A model generated the notes under the pieces. The model searched no databases and was not told the origin of the DNA. It saw nothing but the letters and a program-made list of their open reading frames with translations. A program made the translations under genes and the position numbers. Shown here piece by piece: positions 1 to 5,628 of a stretch of DNA of 8,435 bases. Source of the stretch: an uncultured Solobacterium sp. (GTDB taxonomy: Bacteria; Bacillota_I; Bacilli_A; Erysipelotrichales; Erysipelotrichaceae); NCBI GenBank assembly GCA_900543035.1, contig UQPV01000066.1:1-8435 (forward strand), given 5' to 3'. The first letter of the stretch is position 1. Every line of letters starts with the position of its first letter.

Positions 1-633
1 GATCTGCTCATAGCGATGGTGGAACGTCGAGATCGTCTGTGTGGAGATGAACTGGAAGACGATGGAATAGGCAGCGTGTTCCCAGCCGAACATGGCGCCG
101 AAGACGATCAGGATGAGCACATTGAAGACAAAGACGTAATTCCATATGGATTTGTGGATGCGGTTCGAGACATACATCGCGATGAAGTCTGTCCCGCCGG
201 TCGATCCATTTGCCTTCAAGGCCAGGGTGATGGCCAGCCCGTTGAGAAATCCGCCGAACGCGACGTTGAGGATGATATCGTCCAGGATCGGCTCAAACTG
301 CACCGCGCTCAATAAGAAGGAAGTCAGGCAGAACTGCAGCGTGCTGTAGATCGTGAACCGTTTTCCGACTGAGCGGTAACATGCCAGCGCGACCGGGATG
401 TTGAGCACGAGGATGCCGATGGATGTCGGAAACATGCCGCCGTAAAGCTGTGCGATCCGATCGAGCAGGATGGCCAGACCGGTGAACCCGGCAGAAAGCA
501 GATTGGCCGGATTGATGAATGACTGGATGACATAAGTCTGCAGCAGGGAAGAGCACAGGATGAGGAACAGCGAGAACGCGATGCGCACCGCCTTCTTCTT
601 TTTCACCTGTTTCAGCTGTTGAATGAATCCCAT
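1..633 (-). CDS. YitT-family multi-pass membrane protein (3' end cut by window edge)
   Basis: The first 211 codons of an integral membrane protein are present and the frame is still open at base 1. The start at 633 begins MGFIQQLKQVKKKKAVRIAF: a short basic cytoplasmic tail, then a first hydrophobic segment at about residues 17-36. Further hydrophobic stretches follow near 46-62, 71-88, 93-112, 118-140, 165-185 and 187-205. The family-typical stretch NPANLLSAGFTG (41-52) and the glycine-rich motif NGSTGGTD (142-149) match the YitT/DUF161 family, whose full members are about 280-300 residues and end in a soluble DUF2179 domain, which would lie outside the window. Transport or other function is not established for most of the family. 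The gene starts 26 nt after the stop of the ThyX-like gene and is probably co-transcribed with it. A purine-rich GAAAGAAGG lies about 11 nt upstream of the start, a rather long spacing. Confidence 0.85.
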   Translation of the reverse strand, partial: MGFIQQLKQVKKKKAVRIAFSLFLILCSSLLQTYVIQSFINPANLLSAGFTGLAILLDRIAQLYGGMFPTSIGILVLNIPVALACYRSVGKRFTIYSTLQFCLTSFLLSAVQFEPILDDIILNVAFGGFLNGLAITLALKANGSTGGTDFIAMYVSNRIHKSIWNYVFVFNVLILIVFGAMFGWEHAAYSIVFQFISTQTISTFHHRYEQI

Positions 634-659
634 GGTATGTATGACCTTCTTTCTATTCC

Positions 660-1280
660 TCAGTCTTCCATGATGATGATTTCTCTGGCATAAGGAAGCG
701 TGCGGATCCAGTCACAGAACACATGCCATTCTGTCAGCTTGTGGGCATGGCGGGCATGGTAGATGTTGACCAGCGTTTCGTAGTTGAAGGAACATGTGCG
801 CAGCTGATGATAGCTGCTGGGGAGCAGCTGGATCATGCTGTACCAGGTCTGCTTGTCTTTGGTCTGCAGGTAGTCCAGCCGCAGTGTCTCCAGTGTCTGG
901 ATGGTCTGCTTCAGGCAGGACAGTGCGGTCTCGTTCATCTCTTCATGTGAGAAATCGTCCAGGCTGAAAGGCTTGGATGCGATCTTATGCATGGTAGAAG
1001 TGGAATTGGCCACTGTGGCGATCTTATAGGTATCATATTCTTTCCACCAGTAGATCGGCGCTTCGATGTCCACGCTGACAAAGATCTGGCGGATGAACTT
1101 CCGATGGTCGCTTCCGGCCCGAGCAAGCCGCTTGGCCAGGCTCAGGTCGTTTTCTCCCAGGACGAAGTTACCTTGTTCATCGTAGCCGCTGTCCATCCTT
1201 GCCCAGCTGTTGAGCGGATTGCGCGCGCCGCGCATCGCGTTTTCCATATTCATGACACTGGTGTGTGTGAGTTTGATCAT
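660..1280 (-). CDS. Divergent ThyX-like protein (flavin-dependent thymidylate synthase fold), function unknown
   Basis: 206 residues. An upstream in-frame ATG exists at 1382, but I chose 1280 (MIKLTHTSVM) because AAAGGGG sits 6 nt before it and the likely promoter lies inside the longer frame. The order of motifs follows ThyX: a helix with LAKRLARAGSDHRKF (48-62, compare the ThyX 'L..GHeSpfEH' block), a strand IFVSVDIEAPIYWW (66-79, compare 'f.f.I.aPi.v.rQw'), then EYDTYKIATVANSTSTMH (81-98) where ThyX has RHRxxSxNExSxRY. The C-terminal part LPSSYHQL...CSFNYETLVNIYHARHAHKLTEWHVFCDWI (153-192) resembles the ThyX 'LP...y.t.n.rsl.hfl.lR....aq.Ei' block. The FAD- and dUMP-binding RHR signature is not conserved (TYK at the equivalent place), so canonical dUMP methylation is doubtful. 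This assignment is from remembered family patterns, not from a search. It is the first gene of a two-gene operon with the YitT-like gene. Confidence 0.75.
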   Translation of the reverse strand: MIKLTHTSVMNMENAMRGARNPLNSWARMDSGYDEQGNFVLGENDLSLAKRLARAGSDHRKFIRQIFVSVDIEAPIYWWKEYDTYKIATVANSTSTMHKIASKPFSLDDFSHEEMNETALSCLKQTIQTLETLRLDYLQTKDKQTWYSMIQLLPSSYHQLRTCSFNYETLVNIYHARHAHKLTEWHVFCDWIRTLPYAREIIIMED

Positions 1281-1307
1281 CAAATACCCCTTTCTTTCGC
1301 AGGTATT

Positions 1308-1336
1308 ATCATACCATATTTTATTTTGAATGAAAC
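1308..1336 (-). promoter_or_regulatory. Sigma-A type extended -10 promoter for the ThyX-like/YitT-like operon
   Basis: On the minus strand the sequence TGG-TATGAT gives an extended -10 (TATGAT at 1308-1313, TG at 1315-1316). A weak -35 (GTTTCA, 1331-1336) lies 17 nt upstream. The extended -10 compensates for the poor -35 in known sigma-A promoters. The predicted transcript starts about 20 nt before the start codon at 1280, which argues against the longer frame starting at 1382. Confidence 0.55.
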
Positions 1337-1343
1337 ATGAAAA
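1314..1343 (+). promoter_or_regulatory. Possible sporulation sigma-E promoter for the SpoVID-like gene
   Basis: CCATATT at 1314-1320 and CATGAAAA at 1336-1343 are separated by 15 nt. They partly match the Bacillus sigma-E consensus (KMATATT, 14-15 nt, CATACAMT): six of seven positions in the -35 and six of eight in the -10. spoVID of Bacillus subtilis is a sigma-E gene, which fits the gene downstream. The element overlaps the opposite-strand sigma-A promoter. No convincing sigma-A promoter was seen for this gene. The match is by eye and could be chance in an AT-rich spacer. Confidence 0.3.
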
Positions 1344-1406
1344 GAAAACGATTTCCCGGTCTATCCAGCGTTGATCATGCATAAGGATGAAAATGGGAGG
1401 ACAAAG

Positions 1407-2018
1407 ATGAAGACGATGAACATCGAAAAGCAGCTGCAGATGGACCGAGAGGTCAGCAGCATCGAAAAGCTGACCGTTTCTGAAGGCCTGCAGTATAAAA
1501 AGGAAGAAGACGGCATCCGCGCTATCGGTCCGCTTTATCTGATCGGGAGCTATTCAGATGCGGAAGGCAGCCCGGTGATGATCCGCGAGCTGATCGACAT
1601 GGATGTCTTCGCTCCGGCGGAAAAGCTGAGCGAAGAGGAGTTTCACATCGATATCGGCGAAGTGCAGGCTCAGCCGCAGGGCACTCAGATCGATGTGGTG
1701 ATCGAACTGCAGATCAGCGGGATCAAGGAAGAGCAGGAAGAAGGACATGCTGCAATGGATATGCCGCAAGCGCAGGAGGAAGAGCCGGAAGAGCGTGCGC
1801 TCGTCCAGGAGGATGAGGAAGCAGACGTGCTCAGCGATACGTTTGAGGATCTGTTTGAGGATGATGCGACGCCGTATACGACGTGTAGGCTGGCGGTGGC
1901 AAGGGCTCAGGACACGTATGCGAGCATCGCGGCCCGCTATCATGTGGATGAGGCTGCGTTGCGCGCATGCAATCATGAGCGGGCCCTTCAGGAAAAGACG
2001 CTGGTCCTGCTGCCATGA
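1407..2018 (+). CDS. SpoVID-like spore coat assembly protein with C-terminal LysM domain
   Basis: 203 residues, starting MKTMNIEKQLQ. The start at 1407 is preceded by GGGAGGA at a 5-nt spacing, better than the in-frame ATG at 1371. Residues 17-107 (from SSIEKLTVSEGLQY to IELQISGIKEE) form alternating strands like the N-terminal SPOCS/DUF3794 region of SpoVID. Residues 108-155 are a strongly acidic, low-complexity linker. Residues 157-203 match LysM: AQDTYASIAARYHV (167-180), DEAALRACNHE (181-191), and a terminal TLVLLP like the LysM 'G..L.iP' ending. LysM binds peptidoglycan-type glycans, and SpoVID anchors coat proteins to the forespore in Bacillus. The protein is much shorter than Bacillus SpoVID (over 500 residues). 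There is no signal peptide, which suits a mother-cell cytosolic role. The family-level call is an inference from domain order. Confidence 0.7.
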   Translation: MKTMNIEKQLQMDREVSSIEKLTVSEGLQYKKEEDGIRAIGPLYLIGSYSDAEGSPVMIRELIDMDVFAPAEKLSEEEFHIDIGEVQAQPQGTQIDVVIELQISGIKEEQEEGHAAMDMPQAQEEEPEERALVQEDEEADVLSDTFEDLFEDDATPYTTCRLAVARAQDTYASIAARYHVDEAALRACNHERALQEKTLVLLP

Positions 2019-2047
2019 AAAAGGGGCGTGCCTGGCACGTCCCTTTT
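2019..2047. terminator. Bidirectional intrinsic terminator between convergent genes
   Basis: A 13-bp stem pairs 2019-2031 (AAAAGGGGCGTGC) with 2035-2047 (GCACGTCCCTTTT), including one G-T wobble, around a 3-nt loop. The T-tract is TTTT on the plus strand and TTTTT on the minus strand. It starts right after the SpoVID-like stop and lies 4 nt beyond the stop of the acyl-CoA synthetase gene, so it can serve both. Confidence 0.85.
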
Positions 2048-2051
2048 ATGC

Positions 2052-3467
2052 TCATTGGTTTGATTTGTTCTTGCGGATCTGCGCATATCGATGCAGTGCG
2101 ACCATGGCGTTGACCGCCTGCTCGGCAGTGGCATAAGCCGGAATGCCGTGATCGCGCAGCTTCATGATGGCGTTCTGGCATTCTTCTCCGCCCTGGCATT
2201 CCATGATGAACGGCTTGCCCAGATGCTTGTATGTGTCATGGATCGCGATGACCACGTCGACGACAGCGTCTACATCAGTGACGGCAGTCGGGCAGATGGA
2301 ACCGAGGATGCCGTCGACATTCGGATCGCGCATGGCCTGCGTAAATGCGCCTTTGTACTGGATCGGCGTCGCCGTTCCGCTGATATCGACCGGGTTGAGC
2401 GGCGAGCCGAACATTGGCATGTAAGCGCGGATGCGCTGTGCGAGATTCGGCGAGATCTCGGCGAGCTCATGCAGCGGCAGCCCGCAGCGCTCGAAGTGAT
2501 CGCAGCTGAGCAGCCCACTTCCGCCGCCGTTGGTGATCATGACGATATTGTCTCCCTTTAACGGCGGCTGCATGCCCAGCGCCAGAGAGATGTCGAGGAA
2601 CTGCTGCCATGTCGTAGCGCGGATGGCGCCGGCCTCTTGGAAGATCTCATCATAGAAGCTGTCGGCATTCGGGTTTTCGCTGGCGGTGTGGGCAAAGGCT
2701 GCCTTGACGCCGATCTTGCTGCCGCCGACCTTGATGGCGACGATCGGTTTATTCACCGCGCGGCAGGCTTCCACAAAGGCTTCTGGAGAATCCAGGCCTT
2801 CGATATAGACCGAGACACACTTCGTGTGTTCATCTTTGTCCGCATAAGCGATGAACTCGCAGAAATCCACATCGGCCTTGTTTCCCAGACCGACGAAGAA
2901 GCTCATGCCGAAATGGTCTTTCTGGGATGTGCCTAACGCGGCCAGCAGGTTGGCGCCGGACTGTGAAATCATGGCGACAGGCCCCTTCTTCGGCAGGTAA
3001 GGGATGAAGCCGCAGTTGAAGTTCAGATACGGGCTGCCCATGCCGACCAGGTTGGGGCCGATCAGCGGCAGCTTGTGGTCGCGGCAATACTGGGTGAGCT
3101 CATTCTGCAGCTCGCCGCGTCCGATCTCTTTGAATGCGCTGGTGGCGATGACGACGATCTTGGCTTCCTTCTTCACACAGTCTTCCAGCACGGATTTGAC
3201 GATATGCGCCGGGACGGCGATAAAGACGAGATCGACTTCATCGGGGATATCGCAGACACGTGGATAAGCTTTCATTCCGTGCATCATCGAGGTGCGGGGA
3301 TTGACCGGATAGATCTTTCCCTGATAGCCCCAGTTTTTCAGCCCTTCGATGACTTTGTATCCGACCTTGGTGGTGTAGCGGCTGGCGCCGACCACGGCGA
3401 TGCTCCTTGGATTCAGGGCATAAGGAAGCCGTTCTACCACATAATCACGTACATGTTCGACTTTCAT
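2052..3467 (-). CDS. ADP-forming acyl-CoA synthetase alpha subunit (CoA-binding, phosphohistidine type)
   Basis: 471 residues. The family interconverts acyl-CoA + ADP + phosphate with free acid + CoA + ATP through a phosphohistidine. Domains in order: a Rossmann CoA-binding domain (about 18-145) with NPRSIAVVGASR (19-30), YPVNPR (53-58), FIAVPA (82-87) and IGPNLVGM (136-143); a succinyl-CoA-ligase-like domain (about 160-290) with ISQSGAN (167-173) and GLGNKADVDF (193-202); and a third ligase-CoA domain (about 305-460) with ITNGGGSGLLSCD (311-323) and NPVDISGTA (358-366). H260 in AFAHTAS aligns with the catalytic His of the usual SHTG motif and of SucD's GHAG. The ATP-grasp beta part, fused in about 700-residue homologues, is absent, and no beta gene is in the window. 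Start 3467 has an exceptional SD. The gene lies 1 nt after the tandem Lrp-like gene. Substrate is unknown, and a non-enzymatic CoA-binding role cannot be excluded. Confidence 0.88.
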   Translation of the reverse strand: MKVEHVRDYVVERLPYALNPRSIAVVGASRYTTKVGYKVIEGLKNWGYQGKIYPVNPRTSMMHGMKAYPRVCDIPDEVDLVFIAVPAHIVKSVLEDCVKKEAKIVVIATSAFKEIGRGELQNELTQYCRDHKLPLIGPNLVGMGSPYLNFNCGFIPYLPKKGPVAMISQSGANLLAALGTSQKDHFGMSFFVGLGNKADVDFCEFIAYADKDEHTKCVSVYIEGLDSPEAFVEACRAVNKPIVAIKVGGSKIGVKAAFAHTASENPNADSFYDEIFQEAGAIRATTWQQFLDISLALGMQPPLKGDNIVMITNGGGSGLLSCDHFERCGLPLHELAEISPNLAQRIRAYMPMFGSPLNPVDISGTATPIQYKGAFTQAMRDPNVDGILGSICPTAVTDVDAVVDVVIAIHDTYKHLGKPFIMECQGGEECQNAIMKLRDHGIPAYATAEQAVNAMVALHRYAQIRKNKSNQ

Positions 3468-3468
3468 C

Positions 3469-4680
3469 TTATTTCACCTCCTTGGAAAAGCAGCATTTCA
3501 CATCGCTGCTGCGAGTGCGGTCTTGCAGGAAGTCGTCAGTGAAGACGCATTCCTCCCAATATCCATTCTGCTCATCCAGTCTGGCTACCCAGCGGCGAAA
3601 CTGACGGGCGCTGTCTGCCTCCTTGATCTCTTCTACTTCGGCATAGCCTTCCAGAAGGGCGCGCAGCGCGTCGATATCCGTGATGTCGTTGTAGCTGGTC
3701 AGCATATAATCATAGAAGGAATCGCTGAATTCCCAGATGTTGTTAAAGTTGCTATTCGTGCTGAGCTCGTCTGCGATCTGCGCCTTGCGCCAGCTTGGCA
3801 CATTCTGGAACAGGCGGACGAGGAAGCATTTCATCGTCAGGCCAAGCTTCATGTAGTTGACGTAGATCATCGGGACGATGAAGCGGCGTTTGTCGCAGAT
3901 CTCGACGAAGTCCTTCTTCATCTGCCCGCCGTCCAGTCCGCTCAGCCGCTCGAGCACGGCATAATCGAGCATGTCGCCGACGCTTTCGCAGTTGTTGATG
4001 GCGTCGATGATGGCGAAGTCTGCGGCATCCATTCGATCCTGGAAGGTCAGGATCTTCTTTTTCTGCTCTTCGCCCCACAAATATTTCCGATAGCCCTCTC
4101 CTGGCGCATCCCACATGTTGACATGGGATTCGCGGATGTCACGGCGGATCGGACAAAGGTGCACATATTCCACTTCGTCCATATCTTTCCATGGGCCGAT
4201 CACATCATAGAGCAGGTTGTCCAGTACGCGCATATGATTGCCGTTGAAGTAATCGAAGTCACCGCTTGTCTCATAACCGGTGCAGATGTCATCTTTATTC
4301 TGGAACCATTCGCTCAGCTGCTGCTTCACCTTCGGATCGGTGCCATCCTTCAGCTTGACCACCCAATAGTACAGTCCCCAGCCATATACGGCGACTGCCG
4401 GGTTCATGACGAACATGATGAGATGTTCGTCATACATGCGCTTGAGGCGCTTGGTGATCTCTTCTGCCGCCAGATCGGTCTTTTCCTGGATCATCGCGAT
4501 GTTGAAGACCTCCGGATAGTTCTGATAGAATGATTTTGCCACATTATATGCACTGAATTCTGCACTGTCGAGTCCGACCGTGCCCGGCTCAGTGAAGCCG
4601 ATCCCTCTTGGCGCAAAGAAGTAGTCGCGCATCCACGCCTGCTGTTCATCGCTGCCCAGAAGATACTGTTTTTCTGCCAT
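3469..4680 (-). CDS. Protein with two tandem Lrp/AsnC-like units (winged helix + RAM, twice)
   Basis: 403 residues. I read two copies of an Lrp/AsnC-like module. Copy 1: a winged helix at about 55-95 (FNIAMIQEKTDLAAEEITKR, then LKRMYDEHLI), then an alpha/beta RAM-like region at about 97-180 (YGWGLYYWVVKL, TGYETSGDFDYF, VEYVHLCPIRRD). Copy 2: a helical region at about 218-268 (ADFAIIDAINN...DFVEICDKRRFI), then RAM-like at about 270-365 (VNYMKLGLTMKCFLVRLF, SDSFYDYMLTSYNDITD). Lrp-family proteins sense amino acids or acids, and the related AhbA/AhbB proteins are enzymes, so DNA binding is only one option. The frame extends to 4752, but the promoter lies inside that extension and AAAGGA precedes the ATG at 4680, so 4680 is the start. 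The last codons contain the SD of the next gene. The assignment is by pattern recognition and is moderately secure. Confidence 0.65.
   Translation of the reverse strand: MAEKQYLLGSDEQQAWMRDYFFAPRGIGFTEPGTVGLDSAEFSAYNVAKSFYQNYPEVFNIAMIQEKTDLAAEEITKRLKRMYDEHLIMFVMNPAVAVYGWGLYYWVVKLKDGTDPKVKQQLSEWFQNKDDICTGYETSGDFDYFNGNHMRVLDNLLYDVIGPWKDMDEVEYVHLCPIRRDIRESHVNMWDAPGEGYRKYLWGEEQKKKILTFQDRMDAADFAIIDAINNCESVGDMLDYAVLERLSGLDGGQMKKDFVEICDKRRFIVPMIYVNYMKLGLTMKCFLVRLFQNVPSWRKAQIADELSTNSNFNNIWEFSDSFYDYMLTSYNDITDIDALRALLEGYAEVEEIKEADSARQFRRWVARLDEQNGYWEECVFTDDFLQDRTRSSDVKCCFSKEVK
3474..3483 (-). promoter_or_regulatory. Near-perfect Shine-Dalgarno of the acyl-CoA synthetase gene, inside the upstream gene
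   Basis: The minus strand reads AAGGAGGTGA, the full anti-16S consensus, 6 nt before the ATG at 3467. It is encoded by the last sense codons (Lys-Glu-Val-Lys) of the tandem Lrp-like protein. This fixes the start and suggests coupled, high-level translation of the second gene. Confidence 0.9.
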
Positions 4681-4723
4681 GTATATCACATCCTTTCTTC
4701 GATGGCATAACAGCTTTGTCTTC

Positions 4724-4752
4724 ATCATATTCCGCAAGATTCCAAAAGTCAA
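4724..4752 (-). promoter_or_regulatory. Sigma-A promoter of the Lrp-like/acyl-CoA synthetase operon
   Basis: TTGACT (4747-4752) and TATGAT (4724-4729) are spaced by exactly 17 nt on the minus strand, each one mismatch from consensus. Transcription should start near 4717, leaving a leader of about 37 nt before the ATG at 4680. Confidence 0.85.
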
Positions 4753-4759
4753 CAGAAAA

Positions 4760-4774
4760 AGTAACCGCTTACAT
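4760..4774 (-). promoter_or_regulatory. Putative cre site (CcpA operator) upstream of the operon promoter
   Basis: The minus-strand 15-mer ATGTAAGCGGTTACT fits every fixed position of the Bacillus cre consensus WTGNAANCGNWNNCW. It is also a GTAA-GCGG-TTAC palindrome. Its centre is about 50 nt upstream of the expected transcription start and 7 nt above the -35. Upstream cre sites in this range activate some overflow-metabolism genes, such as ackA in B. subtilis. The palindrome could equally be the operator of another regulator, for example the Lrp-like protein itself. Confidence 0.5.
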
Positions 4775-4833
4775 TGATTTTGCCTAAGGATAAAGCTCAG
4801 CGTAAATGTTGCTTGACCTGCGTTTTTTTTCGG

Positions 4834-4862
4834 TTGACTTTCCTTCCGCCTTTGTTTATCAT
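4834..4862 (+). promoter_or_regulatory. Sigma-A promoter of the T-box / acetyltransferase / valS operon
   Basis: TTGACT (4834-4839) and TATCAT (4857-4862) have a 17-nt spacer, giving a predicted start near 4868. It diverges from the minus-strand promoter at 4724-4752, and the two -35 boxes are about 80 nt apart. Confidence 0.85.
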
Positions 4863-4866
4863 ATTA

Positions 4867-5091
4867 GGGTAAGAGCAAATGCAGAGAACAGAAGGTGCAG
4901 CGACGGTTCCGTGCGCAGAGAGTCCCTGGCGGGTGAGAGGGGAAGGCGGATGTCCTGCATGTAGTCTGGGAGCAGGTCTTCTGAACGCCCAGTAGGAAGA
5001 TCCGCGCGCACGGCGTTACTGTGCCTGAGGCATGCGCAGCATGTGAAAAAAGGTGGTACCACGTTAAGCGTCCTTTTGGGGCGCTTTTTTT
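4867..5091 (+). ncRNA. T-box riboswitch leader, presumably tRNA-Val responsive
   Basis: This untranslated leader senses charging of a tRNA and controls readthrough into the downstream genes. The T-box core AAGGTGGTACCACG is at 5050-5063. It is followed at once by the terminator. The stem I element AGAGAG is at 4917-4922, followed by GGCGGGTGAGAGG as in the distal region of stem I. CAGAAG (4880-4885 area) can pair with CTTCTG (4978-4983), and GTGCAG (4885-4890) with CTGCAT (4955-4960), closing a stem I. GTC (Val) at 4964-4966 lies in the loop on the 3' side and is the best specifier candidate, but the base after it is T rather than the usual purine, so the specifier is tentative. Valine is inferred mainly from valS downstream. 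Confidence 0.92.
5066..5091 (+). terminator. Regulated terminator of the T-box leader
   Basis: AAGCGTCC (5066-5073) pairs with GGGCGCTT and adjoining G (5079-5086, one T-G wobble) around a T-rich loop, followed by a T-run to 5091. It follows the T-box sequence directly, so it would be exclusive with the antiterminator, the standard T-box switch. Confidence 0.88.
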
Positions 5092-5112
5092 AGTGGAGAG
5101 GAGGGATCGGCC

Positions 5113-5628
5113 ATGCACCGGCTGGAAACGGACAGGCTGATGCTCAGAATGGCGCTTCGCGAGGATGAGCCTGTGCTTGAGGCGCTGTTTCACCTTGAGG
5201 AGACGGCGCGCTGGCTGAGCCCGATGCCCGCTGTCCAAGAACAGCGCATGCTCTTTGTGATCGTGGAGAAAGCGCGGGACATGATCGTCGGTGCGATCGG
5301 CTTTCATCATCCGGTGTCTCCTCATCACATGCAGATCGGGTTTGCGCTGCATCCCGACCATCGTCACCGCGGCCTGATGGCAGAGGCGCTGGCCTGCCTG
5401 CTTGAGGAAGGATTTGTCACGCTGGGGCTGAATCGGATCAGCGCATACTGCGTGAAGGAAAACGCAGCCAGCGCACGGGTGCTGGAGCGTGCAGGCTTTC
5501 GGCTGGAGGGACTGCTGAGACGACATGTATGGCTTGCGGACGGCATGAAGCATGATGTCAAGCTGTACTCGCTGAACGAAGAGGAATGGAGGAGTCGAGA
5601 TGAAAAAAGAACTGGCGGCCAAATATGA
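5113..5628 (+). CDS. GNAT-family N-acetyltransferase, RimJ/RimL-like
   Basis: 171 residues. The family transfers an acetyl group from acetyl-CoA to an amine, and RimJ/RimL-type members act on protein N-termini or small molecules. Seen here: [16 protein letters not shown] (4-19), the usual N-terminal strand of this subfamily; IVGAIGFHH (58-66); the acetyl-CoA pyrophosphate loop [14 protein letters not shown] (80-93), with Met where the motif normally has Ala/Gly; and the C-terminal [27 protein letters not shown] (107-133). Length is normal. GAGGAGGG lies 8 nt before the ATG at 5113. The gene sits between the T-box leader and valS and overlaps valS by 29 nt, so it should share valine-tRNA control. 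The substrate cannot be read from sequence. Confidence 0.92.
   Translation: MHRLETDRLMLRMALREDEPVLEALFHLEETARWLSPMPAVQEQRMLFVIVEKARDMIVGAIGFHHPVSPHHMQIGFALHPDHRHRGLMAEALACLLEEGFVTLGLNRISAYCVKENAASARVLERAGFRLEGLLRRHVWLADGMKHDVKLYSLNEEEWRSRDEKRTGGQI
5588..5594 (+). promoter_or_regulatory. Shine-Dalgarno of valS inside the acetyltransferase gene
   Basis: GGAGGAG is 5 nt before the ATG at 5600, within the last codons of the acetyltransferase gene. It selects 5600 as the valS start and implies translational coupling across the overlap. Confidence 0.85.

Noticed and set aside
16..315. Plus-strand frame of 99 codons at the left edge
   Set aside because: It lies opposite the YitT-like gene, whose hydrophobic segments and family motifs are clear.
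1281..1382. N-terminal extension of the ThyX-like protein to the ATG at 1382
   Set aside because: The extension covers the promoter, and the start at 1280 has an AAAGGGG ribosome binding site at the right distance.
3523..4533. A 336-codon plus-strand frame opposite the tandem Lrp-like gene
   Set aside because: Composition (many Ile, Val, His, Asp) is that of an antisense shadow. The minus-strand gene has a promoter, an SD and a coupled neighbour.
4864..5622. A 252-codon minus-strand frame across the T-box leader and the acetyltransferase
   Set aside because: It runs through the T-box and its terminator, opposite a clear GNAT gene, and shows no recognisable domain.
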